Under the pieces are notes generated by a model. That model worked only from the letters and a program-made list of their open reading frames with translations, made no database searches and was not told the DNA's origin. Positions 9,859 to 20,787 of a DNA stretch of 64,000 nucleotides are shown here, in pieces (the stretch's first letter is position 1; every line of letters starts with the position of its first letter). The stretch is from Neocallimastix lanati (nom. inval.) (lineage: Eukaryota > Neocallimastigomycota > Neocallimastigomycetes > Neocallimastigales > Neocallimastigaceae), in NCBI GenBank assembly GCA_016946835.1, contig JACVTC010000009.1:1441001-1505000 (forward strand), written 5' to 3'. The translations under genes were made by a program, and so were the position numbers.

Positions 9859-11473
9859 ATGGAAAAAGTTGAACAAAATACGGAAAAATTTTATAAAGAG
9901 TTAAATGGTGATTGTAATATTGAAAAATTAAAAAATATTGCTAATGATAAAATATTTTTATACGAACCTTTATTTAAGTATGATAAGATAAAGTACGATA
10001 CATTTGTTATTAAAACAAGTTTTGAATCATACCAAAATTTTATGATTTATACTCTTGAACAATATAATGAATTTATTAGTTTAATAAAAAATTGGGATGA
10101 AAATCCTTCCAAATTAAATAAAATATATCCATATATAAAAAGTGATAAGAATACATTATTTATTTTGAATAATAATTTAATCAATTTTTTAGTCAATGAT
10201 AAAAATAATGAAAATACTAAAAATATTACTTAAATTTCATGGAAGTGGAATGAGTATATTTTTATATTATTTATATAAATATGATATTATATCTTTAAAT
10301 ACATTTAATATTTATAAACTTTGGGTACTATCTGATGAAGCAATTATAATAATATATGTTACTAATTTTTTTTATTTAAATAATAAGTTTTATGAAATAA
10401 CTAAATTATTGAAATACATGGAAAGAGAATATCTAATTTTCACAATTATTAATGTATTTGGAAGAGATATTAAAATATTAAATTATGTTATTAAAAATTT
10501 AGTAAAAGGTTCCTTAATAGATACAAAAGATAATTTATATAGAATTCCTGCAACATTTCCAATAGATACTTTAAAAGAATATACTTCAAAAATATATAAA
10601 CCAAATGAAAAATATTTAATTTGTTCTAAAGATAAAAATTCAGAGTTATTTTTTAATACAATACTCACTGATTTAGGCATAGAAGAAATATGTGAATATT
10701 ATAATAGTTATATATTACCACATTATTTTTATCGGTATAATGTTAAATTCAATATTCCTAAAAGAATTAAAACATTAGAATGCACGAATTTTTATAATAA
10801 TTCCTCTAATAATAAAGGTTTTAACAATCATTATTCATTAAATTTTGAAACTAAAGAGTTGTTTGATATACCATTTTCGAATTCCAACAATAATACAAAT
10901 TCTGAAAAAGTGAGATATATAAGTGATAAGGTCTTTAAATTTGTTGAAAAATATTATACGGAAGAATGTGATTGGAAAGATTATTATAAATTAAGAGAAG
11001 TTGATATCGATGAATATGATTTGGAGTATAATGAAATTTTAAATTTCTTTGATATTAATTATAATATATTTCCATTTGATTTTTATATTGTTGGATATGA
11101 GGATTTAGAAATTTTGATTCAAAATCAATTGGATAGTTTTAAGAAAAGAATATTTAATAACGACGATAGCATGCAAGAAATTTTGAATAATATAGAAAAT
11201 CCATTAATTTATAATTATATTAATGAATATAAAAATAATAAAATATTCGTTTCATTATTAAAAATATTATATATTATATCATTAATTCATAATAATTATT
11301 CTACATTTATTATATTATTATTATTACGTCATTTAGAATATAAATTAGAGTATAAAAATAATCGTTTATATTTTATTAAAAATAAATTTCAATGTATGAG
11401 TTTGGAATATGAATTCTATGATTTATTTAATTCTAATAGCATTATTAAAAAATATATTGAGTTAAAATACTAA
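9859..11473 (+). pseudogene. Unrecognised Asn/Lys/Ile-rich protein gene, frameshifted near 10196-10233
   Basis: Two overlapping frames on the same strand look like one gene. The first is 124 residues (MEKVEQNTEKF...), starting in an AAAATGG context. The second is about 425 residues in the next register. The second continues as FHGSGMSIFLYYLYKYD after its Lys/Ile-rich overlap with the first. No GT...AG pair fits an intron there, so a one-base indel (mutation or sequencing error) is the simplest explanation. The joined product would be about 540 residues, rich in Asn, Tyr, Ile and Lys, mostly helical, with no signal peptide or convincing membrane span. It belongs to no family I recognise. Helical stretches such as DIKILNYVIKNL faintly resemble the ankyrin-like repeats of the neighbouring gene at 12772-14819, so membership of the same repeat-rich class is possible. 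Confidence 0.55.
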
Positions 11474-11649
11474 AACGGTATTCATATATCATTAAATATG
11501 TAATTGCTATTATTTTTTTTTTTTTATATTAACTATTTAAAATAAATTTAAATAATTTTTAATAAATTTATTATAAATTAATAATATTATAAAATGATTT
11601 TTAAAATTTTATTTTAAATTTAAAATAAAGTAAAAAAATTTAAGATGAG

Positions 11650-11747
11650 AGTAATATCAATATTTAACTTGTTTATAGAAGATATACTTAAGAATTTGGA
11701 ATGGAGAATTTCCTAGCACATGGAATGAAGCAATGATTATACCTATT
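11650..11747 (+). pseudogene. Older LINE reverse-transcriptase fragment
   Basis: The translation IWNGEFPSTWNEAMIIP near 11693-11743 matches the reverse-transcriptase segment of copy A (IWDGDFPNEWNSASIVSIP). Upstream the similarity decays in frame. The fragment was later hit by the truncated LINE that begins at 11761. Confidence 0.65.
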
Positions 11748-11760
11748 GCTATTGGCCAGC
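11748..11760. repeat. Left 13-bp target-site duplication of LINE copy C
   Basis: GCTATTGGCCAGC occurs here and again at 12548-12560 after the poly(A) tail. Confidence 0.85.
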
Positions 11761-12329
11761 GTAAATGCGATGCTCTTGCATCTTTTAGATGGAATTCTTT
11801 AAATTTCATCGATGATCTCTATGTTTTATTCCTTAGGAAGATTAGAGCGTTTAATCCTCTTTCTTCCTATGACTCTATTTCTAATTTTGAAGATTATATC
11901 AATCATTATATATACTTGTTCCTTCTTGGTGGGACTTTAGTTTTAAATGAGCTACATTTCGATAGTGGGGAACAGAGACAATTAAATGAACTACTTTTCA
12001 AAGGTTCATCTGAGTCACCTGTTCCAAAAATTGTGGGCTTGGCGGAATTCTTAACAAGTGCAATACCTATCATAAGTAATTCGTTTGAGCTATTATTTGA
12101 TAGGTATTGCAAAATACCAAACTTATCCATGAGCGTCGACGTCGTACTGATAAGGCATAATGATAATACAGGATCAGCATCTATTTCTACGAAGGATGAA
12201 TCTTGCCCTAGTAGTTCAATAAATGATGAATCCGGGGAGAGTTTAGTGGACACCACACTATCTATTTTAAAGATGTTACTTCTAGGTTTTATCTTTTTTA
12301 TTCTTAGGAAGGGAAAATTTCCCGCATAG
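11761..12329 (+). pseudogene. LINE copy C: C-terminal coding remnant
   Basis: The frame starts at KCDALASFRWNSL, part of the region after the zinc finger, and runs about 189 residues to a stop. It contains SVDVVLIRHNDNT (DNA block at 12131-12144) and ends in a hydrophobic stretch LSILKMLLLGFIFFILRKG. Copy D conserves that tail (LSILRMLLLNFISFLF), while copies A and B end differently. The reverse transcriptase and endonuclease are absent, so this copy cannot move by itself. Confidence 0.85.
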
Positions 12330-12511
12330 TACAACTTGCCGAAATACATAGTATTTTCGAGCTTTTTTATTTTTTTTATTTTTTAATTTTTTATTTTTTA
12401 ATTTTTTATTTTTTAATTTTTTATTTTTTAATTTCAAATGTACTTTTCACCTACATGTATTTTTTAAAATAAAATTTAATAAAGTTTTGGAAGTGTATTC
12501 TCTTCCCTTTC

Positions 12512-12546
<35 letters not shown>

Positions 12547-12547
12547 A
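11761..12547 (+). mobile_element. 5'-truncated LINE, copy C (subfamily 2)
   Basis: The copy retains only the C-terminal coding part, the 3' UTR (T-rich tract, CACCTACATGTA, AATAAAGTTTTGGAAGTG) and a poly(A) tail at about 12515-12544. Direct repeats of 13 bp flank it, so it is a 5'-truncated target-primed insertion. The 3' UTR matches that of copy D (48607-48753) and differs from copy A, which defines a second subfamily. Confidence 0.9.
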
Positions 12548-12560
12548 GCTATTGGCCAGC
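12548..12560. repeat. Right 13-bp target-site duplication of LINE copy C
   Basis: This is the second copy of GCTATTGGCCAGC, just after the poly(A) tail. Confidence 0.85.
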
Positions 12561-12771
12561 AATGGTCTTTGTTCAATAGGTTCAAATCGAATCGTACTAC
12601 TACTACCAAGAGCGTCAATGCTGAAGAAACAGTAAGACAGGCCAGCAGGGCTAGCGCAACCAATGAAGATCAGCACATCATCCATGTAAAAGTGGTCACC
12701 AACGATATAGTATTGATCGTCTTGGAATTCGATCTTAACTCGGATTATCTTAGGAGTATCAAAGAGATGGA
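12561..12771. other. GC-richer coding-like fragment between copy C and the ankyrin pseudogene
   Basis: Both strands stay open across this stretch, so the real strand is unclear. The plus frame reads on from the target site as WSLFNRFKSNRTTTTKSVN and includes KSVNAEETVRQ, faintly like the LINE C-terminal KSVDVVTIRQ. The minus frame (MDRSNELLIHLFDTPKIIRV...) lies just downstream of the ankyrin/trypsin-like pseudogene and could be its lost C-terminus. Neither was assigned to a family. Confidence 0.4.
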
Positions 12772-14819
12772 TCAGTAATTCATTGCTTCTATCCATCCAA
12801 TCAATATACTGAATAAAATATCAATTATCTTTGATTTATGGATACCTATTACTTCAAAATTTTTGTTTAAAAGAGGGGAGCCGGATGATCCACTCATAGT
12901 TGATACTTCATGATAATAATCAAAACTATGAATTGCTGTTATTTTTCCAAACGCTAAAGAATATTCCGTTTGAGGGTATTGAAAAATTGCAATGGGATCG
13001 CCAATTTCAACGTCTGTATTACAAGGATGGAGAAATATTGGGTTTATCTCATCTAATAATATATTTTTTTTATTGGAATAATCAATTAATAATTTAATCA
13101 TTTCTATATTATTTCTATAAATTGCTTGTAAAAACGCTGACGTTCCATAATCATCTTTTTCATTAATATTTAAAATAATATTAGTTTTATTGGCATAATC
13201 TATTAATAGTTTAGCCATTTCTACATTTTTATTAAAAATGATATAAAAAAGAGGACACCATTCAAAAATATCATCTTTTTCATCAATATCCAAAATAATA
13301 TTTTTGTTATCAACATAATTTATTAATATTTTTGCCATTTCAATATTATCTTTCTCAATGGCAAATAAAATTGGATAGGATCCATCTTGATCTTTGCCTT
13401 TAATATCCAAAATAATATTATTTTTATTAGCGTAATCAATTAATAACTTAACTGTATCAATATTGTTACTTTCAACCGCTCCAATAATTGGATAAATTTC
13501 ATCTTTATTTTTTTCATTTATTTTCAAAATAATGTTTTTATCATTGGCATAATCAATTAATAATTTAACTATTCATAATTATTATAAAGGCAAGTAGTAT
13601 ATAAAAGAGGATAATATCCATCTATGTTTTTATCATTAATCTTCAAATTAATATCATTTTTATTGGAGTAATCTATTAATATTTTAACCATTTCAATAGA
13701 ATTATGTGAAATGGCATTTAAAAGTGGGTATTCATTCCATTTATTATTTTCATTAATATTTAAAATAATATTATTTTTATTAGCGTAATCAATTAATAAT
13801 TTAACTATATCAATATTATTTAAATCAATCGCTTGTAAAAGTGGATAAAACTCGTCTTTATTTTTATCATTGATCCCCAAAATAATATTATTTTTATTGG
13901 CATATATTTATTAATATTTTAAGTATTTCAATATTATTTCTTTGGATCGTAACTAATAATGGATAATTACCTTTTTTATTTTTTTCATTAATGTTCAAAA
14001 TAATAGTATTTTTCTCTGAATAATCCATTAATAGTTTAAATATTTCAAAATTGGCAGAAATGGCTACCAACAGTGGATATTGTTCTTCCATATTTTTTTC
14101 ATTAATTTTCAAAATAATATTATTATTATTTGCATAATCCAATAATAATTTAACCATTTCAAAATTATCATTATTAACGGCACATAAAAGTGGAAAAAAA
14201 AACATATTTATTCTTTTTATTAATTTCCAAAATGATTTTATTTTCTTTTGCGTAACGTAATCAATTAATATTTTAATTATTTCAATTTTATTCATAATAA
14301 TAGCCACTATTGCTGGATAAAATCCATTTTTATTTTTTTTATTAATATTCATTAAAATATTATTATTGTTGGCATAACCAATTAATAATTTAATTATATC
14401 GATATTATTCATCATAGTAGCCAACAAGAGTGGATACCATCCATATAAATCTTTTCCATTAACGTCCAAAATAATTTTATTCGCATTAGCGTAATCCATT
14501 AATAATTTAGTAATCTCAGTATTATTAATTGTAGTAGATGCCAAAAGTGGAAAATGACCATTTTTATTTTTTTTTTATTGATATCTAATAAAATATTATT
14601 TTTACTGGCAATATCTATCAATAATTTAGCTATTTCATAGAAATTCAAAGTAGTAGCAATTAAAAATGGATAATTTCCATTTTCATCTTCTTTATTCAAA
14701 ATTATATTACTTTTATTTTCAGATTTTAATATTTTATTTACTTTATTAATATCATTAATTTTAATTGCTTCTAAAAGTTGTTTTTCTATATCTATAATTT
14801 TATTATTATTAAATTCCAT
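12772..14819 (-). pseudogene. Ankyrin-like repeat protein with truncated trypsin-like C-terminus, several frameshifts
   Basis: Four consecutive minus-strand frames (14819-14499, 14544-13894, 13880-13569 and 13527-12772) form one gene, beginning MEFNNNKIIDIEKQLLEAI. They encode about 15 repeats of roughly 36 residues with the pattern NNIEMVKLLIDYANKNNIIL followed by a turn such as NEKNKDGYYPLL, an ankyrin-type helix pair. The last frame ends with GDPIAIFQYPQ and STMSGSSGSPLL, then VIGIHKS, which is the Ser-containing half of a trypsin-like (S1-type) peptidase. The upstream His and Asp portion is missing, because the repeats run straight into the C-terminal half. Register changes near 14560, 13910 and 13570 each need a one- or two-base indel. 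The locus is therefore a pseudogene, or badly affected by sequencing errors in A/T runs. Confidence 0.8.
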
Positions 14820-15032
14820 AATAATTTAAATTTTTTTAATTATTAATTACAGAAATATAACAAATTTTTTTTATTTTATTTTATTTTATTTTATTTTACT
14901 TTATTCAATCTGTATTTTATTTTCATATTACAACTATTTATTTTTTAAAATTTTTTAAAATTTTTTCATTATAATAATTAATATTGTTTAATAAATAACA
15001 AATAAATAAATAAATAAATAAATAAATAAATC
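14820..15032. other. Spacer with one unit of the CAATCTGTA minisatellite family
   Basis: At about 14873-14946 a (TTTTA)n run is followed by TTCAATCTGTATTTTATTTT, TCATATTACAAC and TATTTATTTT. This is a single diverged unit of the repeat arrayed at 55131-56487 and, in reverse orientation, at 19900-20130. A short (AAAT)n run follows at about 14999-15029. Confidence 0.7.
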
Positions 15033-15318
15033 ATTAGAATTTCAAAGTGAACCTATTAATTTAATTATATTTATTAAAAACATATTAAACAACATATTAA
15101 ATAACTTATTATATGAAGCCTATTTAATACATATCAATTATATTAATGCATATTGTAATAAATTAAATTTATAAGCCACAATATAAATATATAAATAAAT
15201 GCATGAAAACTAGTTTAAATCTTTTGAGTTAAACTTAACAATATTAACTCAAAATAACCCTTAATCATAATATATTCATTTAAATGAAAGTCAACATATA
15301 AATTCTAAATTACTAATA
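15033..15318 (+). repeat. Likely 5' LTR of a decayed copia-like element
   Basis: This stretch shares ordered blocks with 17777-17955 plus 19252-19261: ATTAAAAACATATTA, AATAACTTATT, TATATTAATGCATATTGTAA, ATAAGCCACAATATAAA and ATATAAATTCTAAATTACTA. It carries about 100 extra bases before the last block. It starts ATTAGAAT where the other copy has GTTAGAAT. Confidence 0.6.
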
Positions 15319-15386
15319 GATTAAGAGATAGTCTCAATGACTCCAATCATAATAAAAACTAAAAAAAAATAATAATAATAATAATG

Positions 15387-15420
<34 letters not shown>

Positions 15421-16024
15421 GTGAACAATGGAATGATGTTACTCAGTCAGCTCAGCCGGACACGATTCCAATGACTCATTACTTAAAACTAAACCTAAGT
15501 CATGCTAAAAAAAAAAAAAAAAAAAACCTCAAAATCTTTCATTCAAGTTCTCAAAAATTAAAGGTCTGAAATTTTTTGAAACCTATGGATATGCATACGC
15601 CTTACCAGAAAAGTCTCTATATGAAAACACTTAAAGAAGAAAAGAAGAAAAAATGAAGAAGAAAATAAATTACACCAGTGGATTTTTAAATAATAATAAT
15701 AATATATATATATATATTTGTGCACTTGTATTATATATATATAGGTATTATTATATTCGTACACTTGTATTATTTTTACTAACGTGGTAGATGTATATTG
15801 TTAATAATTTTCCCATTAGATCTTGAATTACCATATTAAATGAAATTAATTCTTTACTACTACTACTATTACTACTACTACTACCACTATTTACATATAA
15901 TATTGAATTACTAATATATGTTATTAGCTAAATGAATTTAGAAAGCTTATTATCACAATAGAATATGACATTATATATTCGTGTTATATTTTTTACAAAG
16001 TTAATAATAATGAATTATTTTTAT

Positions 16025-16055
<31 letters not shown>

Positions 16056-16620
16056 TATAATGATTCATTTTTAACACAACTTCCCCGATGTCTTATACAA
16101 ATAAAAATAAGCATAATAATTTCATCAAATATAATACAAACTACGACCATTATATGTAGTCTTAAGGTTCGTACTAAACCTACAAAAGAGAAGATATATA
16201 AAAAAAGGTTTCATTTTATCCACAAAGAGAGTAACCCATTGGTTTACCTCTTAAACCAACAAAAAAAAATACACCACTTGAAAGGTTATTGAAAAAAAAC
16301 CATCCCAAAGTATATATACTTATACAATGAATTATACATGTATAACTACAAACAAAGATGGCTAGATGCTTCAATACAAGAAAAGCATAATATTTAACTA
16401 ATGAGTTATATATATAATTCGATAAAGTTTTTTTTTTTTTTTAATCTCATCTGAAATCTCTACTTGAAACTATTCAAGATAACTAATTACTTATTATAAT
16501 AAAAAAAAATCTTATTGATGTTACCCATAAGATGATATGATATGTCGTTCATAGAATATTTACAATCACCAAGTTATTGCTAATGTTAAAAAAAGAAAAG
16601 CATCAGTTATTGCTAAACTG

Positions 16621-16655
<35 letters not shown>

Positions 16656-17066
16656 CATTACACTTAACGGTATATGTGTATATCTACAACTATTTTTTAA
16701 CAAATACGTATAAGAACTTATATAAAGTCAATAACAATATAACATGGAAGAGTTATTAAACTCATTAAACCACCAATTGTTGATTATACGATCCCTTCGA
16801 GTGAAGAAGCGCATTATATATAACCTAAAACTATTTAGGATAAATAAATGTACATACACAAGATATTCCATAAAAGATATTATAGCAAAGAAAATCCAAA
16901 AAATTCAATTGATATAAAAAATATTTGGGTTTTAAGGAGAGAAGCGAGATAAGTATTTTTTTTTTTTTTTTGATACTTCTTATAACCAAATATTTGAAAT
17001 GTTTATGACATGACAACATACTTCAATATAATAATACACGAATTATTACATTTCATTAATCTATAT

Positions 17067-17107
<41 letters not shown>

Positions 17108-17776
17108 ATCAATATTGAATATATAACTGAAAATACACTTATTTTAAAAAAAAATTCATACACTATTCCCGAAAACCAGAAATATCCTTTACTTAAATAT
17201 AAAATATAATAAGTTACAAACTTAGAATAAATAAATATCACTGCAAAATATATAATATATTTTATACAAATAATACCTTAATAAATTTATATTACTAAAT
17301 TATAAATGTGTATATTCGAAGGAGAATGTTATTTAATACAATATGTATAACTATATACATTTAATCATATATTCTCATATATATTAGACCAATATTATAA
17401 AATGCTGTGAAGCCGACTTACTAAAACAAACAGTGATAATATTAAACACCATATATCACCACATTAACAAAATGTTTGTAATTGTTAAATTATTTATTAA
17501 TATTCTAATTAACTTAGCTGACTCCTTAAGCTTAAAACATGATATCATAATTTTAAGAATACTAACCTTAGGGGGAATAATGATATCAATTCTCAAAATT
17601 TTAACAAAATTTAGAAAATTTAGCTTAAAAGAATGATTTATTGCTTTATGAGACCCATTTAAATAGAATTGAAATTAGAGAAATTAGAAATTAGGAAAAT
17701 TTAGTTTAAAGAAATAATATAAATATTCACCAACAAACCGAATTATTTTACTCAAACAATTAGGTTTAAGGGGGAA

Positions 17777-18613
17777 TGTTAGAATATGTGAAATATATGA
17801 AATAAGTGACAAATCTATTAAAAACATATTAAATAACTTATTGAATTATATTTAATACAATTCAAATATATTAATTAATGCATATTGTAATAAATTATAT
17901 GTATAAGCCACAATATAAACATAACCTATTCATTTAATAAACATATAAATTCTAAGAGTGTGTGTCATTTCGCAAAAATTCATTTCGGAAAAGTTTCATT
18001 TCGCAAAATTTTTTGTGTGTGTCATTTCGCAAAAGTTCATTTCGCAAAATTTTAATAAATAGATAAATAAATAATAAAATAAATAAATAAATAATAAAAA
18101 AATAAAAAAAAAAAAAAAAAAGAGTTATAAAATATAAAATAAAAATATAAAATAAAAAATAAAAAATAAAAAAAAAAAATATATATAATATATAAAACAT
18201 AAAATATAAAATATAAAATATAAAAATATGAAATATAAAAATATAAAATATAAAAATATAAAATAAAAAAAAAAAAAAAATATATAAAGTATAAAAATAT
18301 AAAATAAAAAAAAAAATATATAAAGTATAAAATATAAAAATATAAAATATAAAAATATAAAATATAAAAAAAAAAAATATAAAAAATAAAAAATAAAAAT
18401 AAAAAATATAAAATAAAAAATAAAAAAAAAATAAAAAAAAAATATAAAAAATATAAAAAAAAAATATAAAATATAAAATAAAAATATAAAATATAAAATA
18501 AAAAATATAAAATATAAAATATAAAATATAAAATATAAAATAAAAAAATAGATACCACCTAAAATCATCCTAATTTTGTGCTACTTTTAACTCCCTTTTT
18601 TATGATGTCCTCA

Positions 18614-18657
<44 letters not shown>

Positions 18658-19262
18658 GAATTATTTATAAATATTTCTTTTATTAAAAAAAATTTATTAG
18701 CAATTTAAGATTTTTAAAATACTGCGCAAGGACTTAAAAGGTGTAAAATGATCAATTAATTATTTAAATATTATTTTTTAATATTTTTTTTAATAATTAT
18801 ATTTTAAATTTAACAATTATATTTTAAATTATTATCCTTTACATCTTTTAAATTATTAATACTTATTTTTTTTATATATATAAAATTCTTATATACATTT
18901 TAAAAAATTATAAAACGTTTAAAACATATGATAAAATATTTTATTTTTTTAAAGCGTTAATTCTAATGAATATTTATTATTATATAATGTATATTTAATA
19001 TATATATGTCCATATATATATGTATTTTTTTTTAAAAAATTTAATTTTAAAATTTATTTATTTATTATAGTTTTATATATTTATTTTTATTTATTTAGTT
19101 TTTTATTTAAATTATATATATTATTTATTCATTTTATTATTAATTTATTTATTTATTAAAAATTTTGCGAAATGAAACTTTTTATGTAAATTTTCCGAAA
19201 TGAAACTTTCCGAAATGAAATTTTGTGAAATGCTCCTCCCCCAAATTCTAAATTACTAATAA
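17777..19262 (+). repeat. Likely 3' LTR, interrupted by a DNA element at 17956-19242
   Basis: The LTR starts TGTTAGAATATG directly after the purine tract. It is continuous with 15033-15318 once the insert and one copy of AAATTCTAA are removed. Its right end is near 19261, judged from where similarity to the left copy stops. Confidence 0.6.
17956..19242. mobile_element. Foldback/MITE-like DNA element with CATTTCGC-repeat inverted termini (element 1)
   Basis: The element is about 1287 bp, flanked by the 9-bp direct repeat AAATTCTAA (17947-17955 and 19243-19251). The left terminus has five CATTTCG(C/G) units at about 17966, 17981, 17997, 18023 and 18038. The right terminus carries four in inverted orientation, about 19167-19232 (GCGAAATG, CCGAAATG twice, TGAAATG). 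The interior is (AAATAT)-type low complexity plus a long T run, with no transposase. The related LTR at 15295-15318 shows the uninterrupted sequence ATAAATTCTAAATTACTA, an empty site. Long inverted ends with a 9-bp duplication point to a Mutator-type non-autonomous element, but an 8-bp (hAT-type) family is not excluded. Confidence 0.85.
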
Positions 19263-19498
19263 TAATTATACATATTTATTTATTTATACATATTTATATA
19301 TTTATTTATTTATTTATACATATTTATTTATTTATACATATTTATATATTTATTTATTTATTTATACATATTTATTTATTTATTTATACATATTTATTTA
19401 TTTATACATATTTATTTATTTATTTATACATATTTATATATTTATTTATTTATTTATACATATTTATTTATTTATTTATACATATTTATTTATTTATT
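19262..19498. repeat. TTTATTTATACATA minisatellite
   Basis: Tandem units of ATACATATTTATTTATTTAT (variants of about 18-28 bp with differing TTTA counts) fill this stretch. It lies immediately right of the copia-like LTR. Confidence 0.85.
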
Positions 19499-19663
19499 AA
19501 ATTGGTAACCAATGAAATTTAATGAAATTCAAAGTACTTTTTTTCAGTACTAAAGTACCATTATATATATTTATTTTACTCTATGAAATATATGAAATAA
19601 TTAAAGATAATAATTAAAAATTTTTACCCAAAAAAATAATTAATATAAATTATATAATTTTCT

Positions 19664-19697
<34 letters not shown>

Positions 19698-19890
19698 GTA
19701 CAAAATATCAATTAATTATGAAAAAAGTAATTTATTATAATTATAATTATTAAAAAAAAAAAAAGTACAAAAGTAATATTAAGAAATTATATCATATATC
19801 TCTTTACCTGTATACATACATAAATATTTTAAATTAAAAAATTCACAAAGGAAGGAATAAATTAATCAAAAAGTTAAAAAAAAATAAAAA
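19499..19890. other. AT-rich spacer
   Basis: Poly-A runs and simple sequence; nothing recognised. Confidence 0.55.
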
Positions 19891-19894
19891 TAAA

Positions 19895-20130
19895 AATAAA
19901 AAATGAAATAAAATAAAATAAATAGTTGAAATATGAATATAATTAGAGTACAGATTGAATAAAATAAAATAAATAGTTGAAATATGAATATAATTAGAGT
20001 ACAGATTGAATAAAATAAAATAAATAGTTGAAATTTGAATATAATTAGAGTACAGATTGATTAAAATAAAATAAATAGTTGAAATATGAATATAATTAGA
20101 GTACAGATTGAATAAAATAAAATAAAATAA
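19895..20130. repeat. Four-copy 51-52 bp minisatellite of the CAATCTGTAC family (reverse orientation)
   Basis: Units contain AATAGTTGAAATATGAATAT, AATTAGAGTACAGATTGA and a short ATAAAATAAAATAAA run. GTACAGATTGA recurs at about 19948, 19999, 20051 and 20101. The reverse complement (TCAATCTGTAC...ATTCATAT...TATTTATTTTATTTT) is the unit arrayed at 55131-56487. Confidence 0.9.
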
Positions 20131-20750
20131 AAAATAAAATAAAAAAAAAAATAAAAATAAAAATAGAGTAAGTGATGGAAATCCATCACTAAAAAAAAAA
20201 ATCAAAATGAAGTAAATTAAAAAATAAATAAATTGATGGAGTTCCTTTCAAATATAGAAAATATCACTTGATTAATTAATGATAGAGGAGAGAGAAAATG
20301 ACAAATTTTTCATATTTTCTTTTTTTTCTTTTTTTTTTCTTTTTTTTTTTTTTTTAATCTTATAATAATAGAAAAAATAAATATATATATATATATATTT
20401 ATATTTATATTTATATTTAAATATAAATTAAATTTGAAATTTTAATGATGATGATATTCCCCCATACCTTAAAAAAAAGTAAAATAAAAATAAAAAAAAA
20501 TAAATAAATAAAATAAAAAATAAAAATTATGAAATTAATAAAAAAAAAATCTAATTAGATATGGATCGATAGATCAATAGATCAATAAATATATATATGT
20601 ATATATTTTTTTTAAAAAAAAATAATAATAATAAAGAAATTAAATTTTAAAATCATTCCTATTTAACGTATGATTAATAAAATAATATCAATAAAATATA
20701 TTAACCATATTAATGATATATAGTGATCTTAATACTTTACTAAAAAAAAA

Positions 20751-20787
<37 letters not shown>

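Larger units (their letters stand above)
15033..19262 (+). mobile_element. Decayed Ty1/copia-like LTR retrotransposon (contains a later DNA-element insertion)
   Basis: Two related LTR-like repeats enclose about 2.4 kb of broken coding sequence. KGLKFFETYGYAYALPEK near 15560-15615 resembles the end of a copia integrase domain (LKvFGc.aYv...), and IPSSEEAHYI near 16790-16818 resembles the RNase H motif LSSxEAEYIA. A late NLADSL near 17511 resembles the LADxLTK motif at the polyprotein end. The purine tract AAGGGGGAA (17768-17776) abuts TGTTAGAATATG, a typical polypurine tract and LTR start. All frames are destroyed by stops and by long A/T runs (15390-15420, 16024-16050, 16621-16654, 17069-17103). 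The family call rests on short motifs, hence moderate confidence. Confidence 0.6.

Noticed and set aside
11733-12329. Reading the 198-codon frame as one protein starting at Met 11733
   Set aside because: The target-site duplication shows that its first codons belong to the older LINE fragment and the rest to the inserted copy C.
12580-12596. GGTTCAAATCGAATCG resembling a tRNA B box
   Set aside because: No matching A box, acceptor stem or anticodon arm can be folded around it, and it lies in a coding-like fragment.
17952-18568. Three overlapping minus-strand frames of 82-168 codons rich in Phe, Tyr, Ile and Leu
   Set aside because: They are translations of the (AAATAT)-type low-complexity interior of DNA element 1; composition alone keeps them open.
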